Positions 17,053 through 26,081 of a stretch of 64,000 nucleotides of DNA are shown here, in pieces. The stretch comes from JBHOQX01 sp042408595 (lineage in GTDB: Bacteria; Chloroflexota; Chloroflexia; Chloroflexales; Roseiflexaceae). The notes below the pieces were generated by a model. It was given only the letters and a program-made list of their open reading frames with translations, searched no databases and was not told the DNA's origin. The position numbers and the translations under genes were made by a program. The first letter of the stretch is position 1, and every line of letters starts with the position of its first letter. The DNA is taken from NCBI GenBank assembly GCA_042408595.1, contig JBHOQX010000100.1, positions 170,330 to 234,329 of the forward strand, given 5' to 3'.

Positions 17053-17134
17053 CACGATGACATGATGACACGATGATATGTTGAGATGACCGGGATCACC
17101 TTCACCGTGTCACCGTGTCATCGTGTCACCGCCA
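17050..17134. repeat. GATGACAC / GTGTCACC repeat cluster, imperfect hairpin
   Basis: Units of GATGACAC (17047-17080) face units of CGTGTCACC (17103-17131), so the gap between two genes can fold into a long imperfect hairpin. The units are the same as the second module of the composite repeats at 11539-11573, 20058-20115 and 26776-26810; a short copy (CCGTGTCATCGTGTCA) is at 57686-57701. Confidence 0.65.
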
Positions 17135-17152
17135 GACACACGGAGCCTTGCG

Positions 17153-18124
17153 ATGAAAGCGATCCTCTTCGACCAGCCGGGCGGGCCGGAGGTGCTGCGC
17201 TACGGCGACGCGCCCGATCCGCAGCCCGGCCCGGATGAGCTGCTGGTGCGGGTGCGCGCCACCGCCTGCAATCGCGCCGACCTGCTGCAACGCCGTGGCG
17301 CCTACCCGCCGCCGCCCGGTGCCTCGCCGATCCTCGGCTTGGAGCTGGCCGGCGAGGTGGTGCAGCCGGCCGGCTCATGGCACGCCGGCGACCGGGTGAT
17401 GGCGGTCGTCAGCGGGGGCGGCTACGCCGAGCTGGCCGTGGTTCCGGCCGGCATGGCGATGCCGATCCCCATGGGGCTGTCGTTCGAACAGGCCGCTGCC
17501 ATCCCCGAGGCATTTCTGACCGCCTATTTGAACCTGTTCACGCTCGGCGGGCTGGAAGCGGGCGAGCGTGTGCTGATTCACGCCGGCGCGAGCGGGGTGG
17601 GCACGGCAGCCATCCAGCTCGCCCGCGCCGCCGGCGCGCGGGTCTTCACGACCGCCGGGTCGGACGAGAAGCTGGCGCGCTGCCGCGAGCTCGGCGCCGA
17701 TGAGGCGATCAACTACCGCCGCGAGTCGTTCCTCGAACGGGTACGCGCCGCCACGGACGGTCAGGGTGTGGAATTGATCCTGGATTTCGTCGGCGCGCCG
17801 TACTGGCGGGACAACCTGGCCGCGCTGGCGGTCGGCGGGCGGCTGATGCTGATCGGCTTTCTCGGCGGCTCGCGCGGCGACCTCGACCTCGGCCCCATCC
17901 TGGCGAAACGCCTGACGGTGCGCGGCACGACGCTGCGCCGCACGCCGCTGCCGGAGAAGATCGCGCTGACTCAGGCGTTTGTCGCGTTCGCCATGCCGCG
18001 CTTCGCCAGCGGCGAGCTCCGCCCGGTGGTGGACTCGGTCTACCCGCTGCGCGAGGCCGCAGCGGCGCACCAGGCGATGGAGCAGAACCGAAACACCGGC
18101 AAGATTGTGCTGTCGGTCGCGTGA
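17153..18124 (+). CDS. NADPH:quinone oxidoreductase, zinc-independent MDR family
   Basis: A 323-aa medium-chain dehydrogenase/reductase; the start at 17153 gives the family N-terminus MKAILFDQPGGPEVL. The GroES-like domain lacks the zinc-binding Cys/His set, as in quinone oxidoreductases. The Rossmann motif HAGASGVGTAAIQLARAAG (about 145) and the LILDFVGAPYWRDNLAALA segment match PIG3/TP53I3-like quinone oxidoreductases, and KRLTVRGTTLR near 260 is also typical. It would reduce quinones with NADPH in the cytoplasm. No operon partner is evident. Confidence 0.82.
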   Translation: MKAILFDQPGGPEVLRYGDAPDPQPGPDELLVRVRATACNRADLLQRRGAYPPPPGASPILGLELAGEVVQPAGSWHAGDRVMAVVSGGGYAELAVVPAGMAMPIPMGLSFEQAAAIPEAFLTAYLNLFTLGGLEAGERVLIHAGASGVGTAAIQLARAAGARVFTTAGSDEKLARCRELGADEAINYRRESFLERVRAATDGQGVELILDFVGAPYWRDNLAALAVGGRLMLIGFLGGSRGDLDLGPILAKRLTVRGTTLRRTPLPEKIALTQAFVAFAMPRFASGELRPVVDSVYPLREAAAAHQAMEQNRNTGKIVLSVA

Positions 18125-18295
18125 GCGCCCTGCCGAAACGGCCAGGCCCCCTATGATCGCCGGGCCGCCAGGCTACCCGAACGGCCAGTTCCGCAGCGGC
18201 GCGCCAGGGCGTACACTTGCCAGTAAGCGCCCATGGGCGGCGGTCTCCCGCCGCATCGCTCCGAACAGCGACTGAGACGAAAGCGAGGCAATAGC

Positions 18296-18610
18296 ATGGC
18301 CACGAGATGGGAATACAAAGTCGCCTATGTCGAACCCTGGGATCGGGTCTCCATCGAAGGGAATGAGACGCATCGCGAAGAGCGCGAGCGCGACAGCGCC
18401 TTCGGGCGGCGCTTTCTCAACGGCATGGGCGCGGACGGCTGGGAGCTGATCGGCATCCAGCACGGATGGCGCGGCAACGCCTACTACATCTTCAAGCGCG
18501 AACTGCCCGAGGGCGCCGAGCCGGACCTGACGGTCGTGAAGCGCGCCGCAAGTGAGGAGGAACGGCAACCACCCCCGCCGGCGACCCCGCCGGGGCCGGA
18601 TGTGGTGTAG
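18296..18610 (+). CDS. DUF4177-like small protein
   Basis: A 104-aa protein starting at 18296. WEYKVAYVEPWD at the N-terminus, GADGWELIGI in the middle and YYIFKRE match the DUF4177 pattern (WEYKV, GxxGWELV, FKR). The family is small, cytoplasmic and of unknown role. The tail is Pro-rich. It stands alone between the quinone oxidoreductase and a convergent MFS transporter gene. Confidence 0.62.
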   Translation: MATRWEYKVAYVEPWDRVSIEGNETHREERERDSAFGRRFLNGMGADGWELIGIQHGWRGNAYYIFKRELPEGAEPDLTVVKRAASEEERQPPPPATPPGPDVV

Positions 18611-18733
18611 GCGCGGCTGCGACGCGGCGCGATGGTTTCAGGGGATCGGACGAACGACGAATGCGGGCCAGGCCGATCCAGGGAGCTTCCGGCGCGCAGG
18701 GGCAGGCGTTTGTCCTTCGTCCTGGGCCTTTCG

Positions 18734-20038
18734 TTAGCGGCGCCGTTCGTCGCGCCACACAAACAGCAGGTAATTCAGCAGCGTCGCCAGGGCGTAGCAG
18801 GCGGCTGTGGCGAGAAACAGCGGCGCGAAGCCATAGCGCGCCTGCACCCACACGCTCAGCGGCGGCATCAGAAGGTACCCCACGCTCGACGCGCCGCCCA
18901 GCAGCCCACTCAGCGCCGGGCGCACCGCTTCAGGGACCCGCGCCATGGCGTAGGCGTCGTAGAGTGGCGCGCCCATGTTGAAGAGCGCGGCCCGCGCCAG
19001 CGCCGCGCCAAGCGCCAGCTCGCGCGACGGGGCGAACCCGAGCGCCAGCAGGAACGGCAGTGACAGCGCTTCTGTCAGCACGACCGTAGGCATCGCGCCG
19101 AGCCGCGCCGAGAGCAACGGAGCGGCCAATGTCGCCAGGCCGGTTGCCACACCCAGCGCGGCGAATGTCGCACCGAGCGCCCCGCCGGACAGTCCAAAGC
19201 GTTCGTTAAAGAACAGGTTCAAGTAGGGGATGAGCAGCGCTGCGCCCCACGAGATCAGACAGGGTGTGACCAGCAGGCGCAGCAGCGGCCATGGGCGGCG
19301 GATGATGGCAGGCCACGGCTCCCCGAGCACGCGCGCCGCACATCGAGGAAGACCTGGAGCGGGGAAAACGCGGCGGCGTGCGTGCCCTGGGGGCTCTTCG
19401 CTCCGTGTCGTCGCCTCCACGTCTCCGCGCCGCCGTGTGTCGATCTCCACGGCGACCGCGCCCTCGCGCATCAGGAGCAGCGGCGCCACCGACAGCCCCA
19501 GCACCGCCCCAACGACGCCGAAGGTCGCACGGTAGGCGAGGGCGCTCTCCGGGCCGACTCCAAGCGCGCCGCCGAGGGTGCCCGGCAGCAAGCCGCCGGC
19601 CAGGCTGCCAAGCCCCGCCACGCCGATCGCCAGCGCCGCGGCGAAGCTGAACACCCGGTCGCGCGTGGCGGCGCTGCTATGGCGCATCATAAAGGGCTGA
19701 GCAGCCAGTTGGGCCAACACCGCGCCCGCCGCCGAGACCGCTACGGCTGCTAGCAGCGCCGCCGGCGATGGGTGTAGCGCGATGACCAGCGCGCCGGCGG
19801 CATACAACCCAGCCTGGAGCACCAGCGCCCGACGCAACCCGATGCGCCCGAGCAGCCACCAGAGCGGCAAGCTCAGCGCCGCCGCGGCGGCGATCCCGGC
19901 CGAGCCGAGCCACCCGAGAAACGCGCGGTCGTAGCCGAAGGCCAGGACGGCCAGATTGAAGAAGAGGCCCCAGACCGCCAGGCCGAAGGTCTGGATGGCG
20001 CTGTGGAGCAGATACAGGCGTGCCGGTCGGCTGAGCAT
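18734..20038 (-). CDS. Major facilitator superfamily transporter
   Basis: A 434-aa membrane protein with about 12 hydrophobic segments and a cytoplasmic basic/polar loop in the middle (about 215-260, DTRRRGDVEATTRSEEPPGH). Start at 20038 places the first helix directly after MLSRPARLYLLHSAIQTFG; the extra upstream frame is repeat-derived. The LLGRIGLRRALVL loop 2-3 region resembles an MFS motif A variant. Substrate cannot be predicted; drug or sugar efflux are both possible. Its upstream gap carries the composite intergenic repeat. Confidence 0.7.
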   Translation of the reverse strand: MLSRPARLYLLHSAIQTFGLAVWGLFFNLAVLAFGYDRAFLGWLGSAGIAAAAALSLPLWWLLGRIGLRRALVLQAGLYAAGALVIALHPSPAALLAAVAVSAAGAVLAQLAAQPFMMRHSSAATRDRVFSFAAALAIGVAGLGSLAGGLLPGTLGGALGVGPESALAYRATFGVVGAVLGLSVAPLLLMREGAVAVEIDTRRRGDVEATTRSEEPPGHARRRVFPAPGLPRCAARVLGEPWPAIIRRPWPLLRLLVTPCLISWGAALLIPYLNLFFNERFGLSGGALGATFAALGVATGLATLAAPLLSARLGAMPTVVLTEALSLPFLLALGFAPSRELALGAALARAALFNMGAPLYDAYAMARVPEAVRPALSGLLGGASSVGYLLMPPLSVWVQARYGFAPLFLATAACYALATLLNYLLFVWRDERRR

Positions 20039-20054
20039 GCGGGGAGGGCGAGCG

Positions 20055-20235
20055 GGTGAACGGGCAACAAGATGACAAGGTGACAAGGTGACAAGATGGC
20101 GAGGTGACACGATCTGTCATTGATCATTCTTCACACAAACCTCCTTTGTAGCTGGTGTGGCATCGCCCAGGCGCGGAAGCCCGCACGCGGTCCCCCGCCT
20201 GCCCCCGCAAGGGGGTAGGGGGTGAGCGGTGGGTT
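20055..20235. repeat. Composite intergenic repeat plus C/G hairpin repeat
   Basis: From 20058 tandem AAGGTGACA/AAGATGACA units run to about 20113, followed by TCATTGATCATTCTTCA (the inverse complement of the GAATGATCAATGA module seen at 26755-26768). At 20190-20232 a C-run/G-run hairpin (CCCCCGCCTGCCCCCGC and AAGGGGGTAGGGGGTGAG) follows. The gap separates two minus-strand genes and contains no gene. Confidence 0.6.
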
Positions 20236-20240
20236 CATGA

Positions 20241-21881
20241 CTACCCAAGCGGCACGTGCACATCCACCGTCGTCCCCTGGCCAGGCGCCGAGCGGATGCG
20301 GCATTCCGCGCCGATCAGGCGGGCACGCTCGCGCATGTTCAGCAGGCCAAGCGAGCCGCGGCTGACGTAGCCGGCCTCGATGGCCGCCAGATTAAAGCCC
20401 CGCCCACGATCGCGAACACTGGCGATCACGTGCCCTTCCTCCTGGTAAAGGTAGATCGTCACCTCGCCGCCGCCGGCATGCTTGCGGGCGTTGTTCACCG
20501 CCTCCTGCACGATCAGAAAGATCGCGCTCTCCTTCTCCAGCGGCAGCCGCGGCAGGCTGGCGGGCGCCTCCAGCCGCAGCCAGACCTTCCCCGCCGGATC
20601 GCGGAAGCGCTCGACATACTGCTGGAGCGTCGCCAGCAGGCCCTGCGTCTCCAAGCCCAGCGGGCGCAGTTCGAACAGCAACGTGCGGATATCGTGCGCC
20701 GTTTTCTGCACCAGGTCGGAGAGCACATCCAGCTCGGTTTCGACACGCTCCGGCATCGCCCGGAGCAGCCGCTTGATGAACTCGATGTTCATCGTGATCG
20801 CGGCGATGCTCTGCGCCGGGCCGTCGTGCAGGTCGCGCGCGATCGCGGCGCGCACCTCCGCCTCCTTCGCCAGCAGCCGGTCGCGCTCGCTCTTCAGGCT
20901 CGCCACCAGCCGGGCATTTTCGACGGCGATCGCCGCCTGGCTCGCCAGCGTGGTGATCAGTTGCAGATCGCGCTCGGTGAACGGCTCGCCGCTGCGTTTG
21001 TTCAAGACCTGGACCACACCGACCGTGCGCTCGCCGTGGCGCATGGGCGCAGAAAGCAGCGAGCGCGTGACAAACTCGGTGTCGCGCGCGATGCCGTCGT
21101 ACCAGCGGGGGTCCTGCTCGACATCGTTGACGATCTGGCCGATCCCATTGGTCGCCACCCAGCCGGCGATCCCGCGATCGTGGGGAATGCGGTACTCGCG
21201 CCACTCGCCGGTGAGCGCATCGGCCGCCTCCAGCACCAGTTCGCCCCGCTCCTCATCGAGCAACAGCACCGAGCAGCGCTCGGCGCCGATCACCTCCGGC
21301 ACGCGCTCGGTCATCTCCGCCAGCAGACTCTTGAGGTCGAGGTTGGCGGCCAGTGCCTGGCCCACCTGATAGAGCAGTTGCAGCTCGCGGAGATCCTGCT
21401 CGGCGTGCTGCAACGTAACCAGTTTATCAGCCTCGCCGCCGAGCGCCCGCACCAGCAGCACCGCCACATCCTCGTCGATGTGCGGCTGCCCCGAGCGCTC
21501 GACATCCGCCTCGCGAACGACGAGGTGCAGTAGCCCAACCGTCTGTTGGCCGCTGCGAAGCGACAGCTCGAGCAACTGCCGCTCGTCGTCGATCGCGAAA
21601 TAGCCGATCGCCGGCTCGCGGCTGTCGTTCCGCCGGGCGAAGGCCGAGCGGGCCTCGGCGATCATGCGCGTCGTGTCGGTGTCGAGCTGGCCGTGTGCAA
21701 CTACCACAGCCTCGCCCGATGGTTTCTGGTAGAGGAGTGCACCGGCCTCCGCCGGCCAGACAGCAACGAGGCGATCAAGCGAAGCCTGCAACAGACCGGA
21801 GAGATCGTGATGGCCGCCCGCCGATAGAAGCTGTGCGACGGTCTGAGTCGATGGCGAAGATGTCGTTGCGGGCATTGGCAC
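20241..21881 (-). CDS. GAF-domain sensor histidine kinase (NarX/DesK class)
   Basis: A 546-aa cytoplasmic protein. An N-terminal GAF-like region (about 20-150) is followed by a clear GAF domain (about 180-325), a coiled coil, the dimerisation/phosphoacceptor region ARDLHDGPAQSIAAI with His352, and an HATPase domain with VQEAVNNARKHAG (N box) and RDRGRGFNLAAIEAG (G1 box), ending in GLLNMRERARLIGA. This is the HisKA_3 class that normally pairs with NarL/LuxR-type response regulators. No membrane span is present and no response regulator lies adjacent, so input and partner are unknown. Confidence 0.85.
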   Translation of the reverse strand: MPMPATTSSPSTQTVAQLLSAGGHHDLSGLLQASLDRLVAVWPAEAGALLYQKPSGEAVVVAHGQLDTDTTRMIAEARSAFARRNDSREPAIGYFAIDDERQLLELSLRSGQQTVGLLHLVVREADVERSGQPHIDEDVAVLLVRALGGEADKLVTLQHAEQDLRELQLLYQVGQALAANLDLKSLLAEMTERVPEVIGAERCSVLLLDEERGELVLEAADALTGEWREYRIPHDRGIAGWVATNGIGQIVNDVEQDPRWYDGIARDTEFVTRSLLSAPMRHGERTVGVVQVLNKRSGEPFTERDLQLITTLASQAAIAVENARLVASLKSERDRLLAKEAEVRAAIARDLHDGPAQSIAAITMNIEFIKRLLRAMPERVETELDVLSDLVQKTAHDIRTLLFELRPLGLETQGLLATLQQYVERFRDPAGKVWLRLEAPASLPRLPLEKESAIFLIVQEAVNNARKHAGGGEVTIYLYQEEGHVIASVRDRGRGFNLAAIEAGYVSRGSLGLLNMRERARLIGAECRIRSAPGQGTTVDVHVPLG

Positions 21882-22077
21882 ACCTCTTGCATTCCTGGAG
21901 CGTGCGACCGACGCTGTCGACCTTCACTCTACCGCAACGCCGAGGCACTGTCAAAGCTCTGCCCACCGCTGGTTGTCGCAATTCGGTAGCAAAGCCGCTA
22001 CCATGTTCGGCTGCCGACACGGCACGTTAGTGCACATAGGAAGCTAAAGCCCTCCCGAAGCATCTGGTGCGCGTTGC

Positions 22078-22106
22078 TTGCTATTTGTGACATTATTCAC
22101 TACAAT
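22078..22106 (+). promoter_or_regulatory. NDH-2 promoter overlapped by a CRP/FNR-like site
   Basis: A -35 TTGCTA (22078-22083) and a -10 TACAAT (22101-22106) are 17 bp apart. Within the spacer lies TGTGA-N6-TCACT (22086-22101), close to the CRP/FNR consensus half-sites. A regulator bound there would cover the promoter and more likely repress than activate. The leader to the start codon at 22204 is about 90 nt. Confidence 0.4.
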
Positions 22107-22203
22107 CATGACAGACGCCTGCCGCCGCTGCCAGCGCGTCCATCGCGGGCAGCGGCGGCAGATCCCCACCCGGCGCGGACATGTCCCGCCGCAAGGAGCA
22201 GGT

Positions 22204-23622
22204 ATGACGAATGGAACGAACGACACGGACCCCCGCCAGCCGGCGCTGACCGTTGCGGCGCCGCAGCCGCTCGATGGCGCCGAAGCCGCGCCGCAGCCGC
22301 TCGGTGGCGCAGAAGCCACCCCGCTGCCGCGGCGGAGTGGCCGACCACAAGTGGTGATCATCGGCGCCGGCTTCGGCGGGCTGGCCGCCGCGCGCACGCT
22401 CGGCAACACCGATGTCGACGTGCTGGTGATCGACCGCAACAATTACCATGGATTCTGGCCATTGCTCTATCAGGTGGCGACCGCCGGGATCGAGACCGAG
22501 TCGATCGCCTACCCGGTACGCGGCATTCTACGGCGCTACCGCAACGCCGACTTTCTGATGGCCGAAGTCACCGGCGTGGACTTCGAGCGCAAACTGGTGC
22601 TGACCGACGGCCCGCCTGTCGAGTACGACTACCTGATCATCTCCGCCGGCAGCGCCAACAACTATTTCGGCAACGATGCGCTGGCCGAGCACACGCTAGG
22701 CATGAAGGACATCGACGATGCCGAGCGGCTGCGCAACAACCTGCTGCTGGCGTTCGAGGCGGCAGTGCACGAGCGCGACCCTGCCCGCCGCGCCGCGCTG
22801 CTGACCTTCGTGATCATCGGCGGCGGACCGACCGGCGTCGAGCTGGCGGGGGCTTTCGCCGAGCTGATCCACCATGTGCTGCGCAAGGACTACCCCATGA
22901 TCGACCGCCACGAGCCGCGGGTGGTTCTGGTCGAGGCGAGCAATGAGATTCTCTCAACCTTCCCGGAGAAATTGCGCGCGCGCGCCCTGGCCCGCCTGAA
23001 GAAGATGGGCGTGGACGTGCGGCTCGGCACGCGAGTCGACTCGGTCGGCGAGGAGCGCGTACACTTCGCCGACGGGAGCTTCATCGAGACAGACACCGTC
23101 GTCTGGGCCGCGGGCGTACGCGCGGCGCACCTGGCCGACACGCTGGGCACCGCGCAGGCGCGCGGCGCGCGGGTGAAGGTGACGGAAACACTAACCCTTC
23201 CGGGCCGCGATATGGTGTTCGTGATTGGGGATATGGCCTACCTCGAAGGGTACCGTCCGGGCGTAGCTTACCCGATGGTCGCGCCGGTCGCGATCCAGAT
23301 GGGCCGCCGGGCGGCGCGTAACATCCTGGCGGATATACGGGGCCGCCCGAGGGAGGCCTTCACCTACTTCGACAAAGGCCAGATGGCGACAATCGGGCGG
23401 CGCGCGGCGGTGATGGACGCCTTCGGCCTGCGCTGGAGCGGGTTTTTCGCCTGGCTCGGCTGGTTGTTCGTCCACCTGATTGAACTGATCGGCTTCCGCA
23501 ACCGGCTGATCGTGCTGACCAACTGGGCGTACAACTACTTCACCTGGGGCGGCGGCGTGCGCCTGATCACGTGGACGGACCGCCGCCCCGAGGCATCACC
23601 GCGTCTGCAAAAGACACCATAG
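22204..23622 (+). CDS. ndh: Type II NADH dehydrogenase (NDH-2)
   Basis: A 472-aa flavoprotein; start at 22204 follows AAGGAGCAGGT. It would oxidise NADH and reduce quinone at the membrane without pumping protons. FAD motif VVIIGAGFGGLAAARTL (about 51), NYHGFWPLLYQVATAGIE (typical NDH-2 block), second dinucleotide motif FVIIGGGPTGVELAGAFAEL (about 205), FVIGDMAYLEG and PMVAPVAIQMGRRAARN near 350. The C-terminus has the amphipathic/hydrophobic stretch FFAWLGWLFVHLIELIGF used for membrane attachment. The N-terminal extension contains a 10-residue tandem repeat (APQPLDGAEA, APQPLGGAEA) encoded by a near-exact 30-bp duplication at about 22258-22317. Confidence 0.88.
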   Translation: MTNGTNDTDPRQPALTVAAPQPLDGAEAAPQPLGGAEATPLPRRSGRPQVVIIGAGFGGLAAARTLGNTDVDVLVIDRNNYHGFWPLLYQVATAGIETESIAYPVRGILRRYRNADFLMAEVTGVDFERKLVLTDGPPVEYDYLIISAGSANNYFGNDALAEHTLGMKDIDDAERLRNNLLLAFEAAVHERDPARRAALLTFVIIGGGPTGVELAGAFAELIHHVLRKDYPMIDRHEPRVVLVEASNEILSTFPEKLRARALARLKKMGVDVRLGTRVDSVGEERVHFADGSFIETDTVVWAAGVRAAHLADTLGTAQARGARVKVTETLTLPGRDMVFVIGDMAYLEGYRPGVAYPMVAPVAIQMGRRAARNILADIRGRPREAFTYFDKGQMATIGRRAAVMDAFGLRWSGFFAWLGWLFVHLIELIGFRNRLIVLTNWAYNYFTWGGGVRLITWTDRRPEASPRLQKTP

Positions 23623-23710
23623 CGAATCGGCCTGTCGCACAGGGGGCGGCGCATCCATCGGGCGGGTGTGGTATCATGCACGCGAGAAGCCAGAAGGAGT
23701 CGCTGCGTCC

Positions 23711-24043
23711 ATGACCGTGGAAGTGCTGACCGCGCCAAAGGTCGAGACCGTTCCGGCCATCGAGTTGGTCGTCGCCAGTGATGAGGAGCTCGAAAAGCCC
23801 TATCGAGTGATCATCCAGAACGACGATGTCACGCCGATGGAGTTCGTCGTCCTGGTGCTCCAGGGCATTTTCGAGCTGTCGATGGAACGGGCCGTGCAGG
23901 TTATGCTCGAAGCGCATTACAACGGCCGCGCCCTGGTCGTCACCCTTCCCTACCGCGACGCGAGCGAGCGCGTCTACACGGCGCAAAGCCTTGCCCGCGA
24001 CGCCGGCTACCCGCTGAGCTTCTACCTCGAGCCGGACGAGTGA
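23711..24043 (+). CDS. clpS: ClpS-like Clp protease adaptor
   Basis: A 110-aa protein; start at 23711 preceded by AGAAGGAG. The core KPYRVIIQNDDVTPMEFVVLVLQGIF matches the ClpS signature (YxVxxxNDDxTPMEFVVxVL), followed by AVQVMLEAHYNGRALV and the YTAQSLARDAGYPLSF C-terminal block. ClpS delivers N-degron substrates to ClpA/ClpC AAA+ unfoldases. No clp subunit is adjacent. The usual MxxxH with HxxG pattern is varied here (MLEAHYNGRA), but core residues are present. Confidence 0.85.
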   Translation: MTVEVLTAPKVETVPAIELVVASDEELEKPYRVIIQNDDVTPMEFVVLVLQGIFELSMERAVQVMLEAHYNGRALVVTLPYRDASERVYTAQSLARDAGYPLSFYLEPDE

Positions 24044-24050
24044 CCCCAGT

Positions 24051-25289
24051 TCATGCCTCACGTGCCAGGCGGCGGCGCTGGTACGTGGCGAAATGCTGTC
24101 GCTTGCGCTCGTCCTCGCCGAGCCCATCCGCCAGGTCCGCGGCCAGCGCCCGATACGCCGCCGCTGCCGGCGCGGCGATGGCCGCGCTCGCCGCGATCGT
24201 TTGCTGGAGCAGCGCCTGCGCCGCCTGGCGCTCGCCGGCGCGCTCCAGCCGCAGCGCCCGCGCCGCCGCCGCCGCCAGCTCCACCTCGGCGGCGCGCTCC
24301 TGCACCGCCCGGTCCAGCGGCAGGCGCCGCACCTCCGCCTCGCGGGCGTAGCGGAAGCTCACCAGCGCCTCCAGTGTCGCCGTGCGCCCGTCTAGCCCGG
24401 CATAGCCCAGCTCGCCGCGCAGCGCCACCGCCGTGCCGGGCGCGTCCGGCGGCGTGAGAACGCGCGTGAACAGCGCGCGCCGCTCGCCCGCGCACAGGTC
24501 GCCCAGGAAGACCCGCAGCCGCTCGCCGCTCCGCTCGTGCGGCAGGTCGCCTAGCAGCTCGACCGCCACGCCGCGCGGGACGCTGATGCTCAGCAACGCC
24601 TCGCGAGCGACGATCGTGAGCAGATCGTCCAGTTCGGCACGAAACACATCCGGGATCTGCTGCGGCCGCTCGATATAGAAGAAGCGCCCGCCGCCCTGGT
24701 TCGCCAGCCCTTCCAGCAGATACTCGTTGAAATCCAGCCCGACGCCGAACGTAGATGTCGCGACGCCGCGCCGCCGTAGCTCGCGGGCGTGGTGGTTCAG
24801 CTCCTCGACATCGGTGATGCCGCGGTTGGCGATCCCGTCCGTCAGCAGCAGCGCCCGGCCGACGGCACCGCTGTCCGCGCCCGCCGCGACCTGGCGGCAG
24901 CCCTCCAGCCAGCCGCCCGACAGGTTCGTCCAGCCGCCGGGCACCAGCGCCGACACCCGCGCGGCGATCTCGCGCCGGGCCTCCGCGGTCACCGGCGCGG
25001 CGGGGGCCAGCAGCGTCACCTCGTCGTCGTAGGCGACCACCGCCAGCCGGTCCTGCGCCTCGAGCAGGTCGAGCACATGGCACGCCGCCTGCCGCACGAA
25101 CCCCAACTTGTCGCCCTGCATCGAGCCGCTGCGGTCCACCACCAGCGCCAGGTTGAGCGGCGCGCGCCGGGCGTGCGCCGGCGCCTCCGGCGCAACGATG
25201 CGCCACTCCACCATCCGGGGCGACGATACCTCGGCGGCGACCATCGCCTGGTCGCACGTTACGTCAAGCTGCATCGCCTCGCGTGTCAT
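24051..25289 (-). CDS. von Willebrand factor A domain protein
   Basis: A 412-aa protein. A short N-terminal beta segment (VSSPRMVEWRIVAPE) precedes a VWA domain with the MIDAS motif DRSGSM at 52-57, the second MIDAS elements TNLSGGW near 120 and LLTDGIANRG near 145. The C-terminal 200 residues include a beta-rich region and an Ala/Arg-rich helical tail. No signal peptide is present, so it may act in the cytoplasm. The first codon overlaps the stop of the MerR-type gene upstream (ATGA at 25286-25289), indicating translational coupling. Ligand unknown. Confidence 0.8.
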   Translation of the reverse strand: MTREAMQLDVTCDQAMVAAEVSSPRMVEWRIVAPEAPAHARRAPLNLALVVDRSGSMQGDKLGFVRQAACHVLDLLEAQDRLAVVAYDDEVTLLAPAAPVTAEARREIAARVSALVPGGWTNLSGGWLEGCRQVAAGADSGAVGRALLLTDGIANRGITDVEELNHHARELRRRGVATSTFGVGLDFNEYLLEGLANQGGGRFFYIERPQQIPDVFRAELDDLLTIVAREALLSISVPRGVAVELLGDLPHERSGERLRVFLGDLCAGERRALFTRVLTPPDAPGTAVALRGELGYAGLDGRTATLEALVSFRYAREAEVRRLPLDRAVQERAAEVELAAAAARALRLERAGERQAAQALLQQTIAASAAIAAPAAAAYRALAADLADGLGEDERKRQHFATYQRRRLAREA

Positions 25290-25882
25290 CGTTGTCTCTC
25301 CTCGCTCGCGCGCACATCGTCGAACAGCAGCGCCCGCGCCTGCTCGATCACCTGCTGGACGCGGGCCGCCTGCCGCGGCGGCTGCGGCTCACGGATATGC
25401 AACTCAACCCCGTCCGCCAGCGGCACGCGCCGCCAGCGCTCGCCATCCTCCGTGGCCGCTGCCGCGTCCGGCGCCACCGCCCGCCCCAGCGAACGCGCGG
25501 CGCGCGGCGCCCCCACCGGCAGCGCCATGCGCGCCCCATAGGGCGCCGGCGCCTCGGCGACCGCCCGCGGCGCCGCGGGCGGCGCAAGCACCCGGGCCAG
25601 GTAGGCCGCCGCGCTGTCCGCCGGCGCATCCTCCGCCAGCGCGGCGCGTACCTCGGCATCGCTCATGCTGGCCAGCCGAGCCCGGATCTCGCTGAGCGGC
25701 AGGTACGCCGCCTTGAGCCGCCCGATCAGCCGCAGCCGGTCGAGATACGCCGGGCCGTAGCTCGCGTAGCGCCCCCGCGTCTCCGGCGGCGGCAGCAGCC
25801 CCTCCGCTGTGTAGAACCGGATCGTCCGCGGCGTCACCCCGGCCGCGGCGGCCAGTTCGCCGATGCTGTAGCGTTCCCCGCT
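25286..25882 (-). CDS. MerR-family transcriptional regulator coupled to VWA gene
   Basis: A 198-aa protein. I choose the GTG at 25882 because GGGGAGG lies just upstream and the MerR domain begins at once: YSIGELAAAAGVTPRTIRFYTAEGLLPPPETRGRYASY. The C-terminal part after about residue 75 is Ala/Pro-rich without a recognised effector domain and lacks the Cys ligands of metal-sensing MerR proteins; it ends with a helix ARVQQVIEQARALLFDD. The four-base overlap with the VWA gene and the self-symmetric promoter upstream suggest an autoregulated two-gene operon. What signal it senses is unclear. Confidence 0.8.
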   Translation of the reverse strand, partial: SGERYSIGELAAAAGVTPRTIRFYTAEGLLPPPETRGRYASYGPAYLDRLRLIGRLKAAYLPLSEIRARLASMSDAEVRAALAEDAPADSAAAYLARVLAPPAAPRAVAEAPAPYGARMALPVGAPRAARSLGRAVAPDAAAATEDGERWRRVPLADGVELHIREPQPPRQAARVQQVIEQARALLFDDVRASEERQR

Positions 25883-25913
25883 CACCTGCTGATCCTCCCC
25901 GACACTGGAGCCG

Positions 25914-25942
25914 ATTATAACAGTATTACGTTCTACTGTCAA
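25914..25942 (-). promoter_or_regulatory. Consensus promoter with MerR-type operator in the spacer
   Basis: Minus strand: TTGACA (25937-25942), 17-bp spacer, TATAAT (25914-25919), a perfect sigma-70 consensus. The inverted repeat ACAGTA-N8-TACTGT (25920-25939) spans the spacer and part of the -35. MerR proteins usually bind such spacer dyads, typically with 19-20-bp spacers; the 17-bp spacing here argues for repression by its own MerR product (25286-25882) rather than DNA-twist activation. Confidence 0.65.
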
Positions 25943-26081
25943 GATCAAGCGCAGTGGCAAACGAACGGCCCCGCCAGACCGGCGAGGCCATCTCAGCCCG
26001 CTGCCCGGTGGCGATCAGGTGGCACCCGGGCGGCACAGATCGGATGAAGCAAGCGTCCCCGCTTGCCGCGATCGCCGCGGC

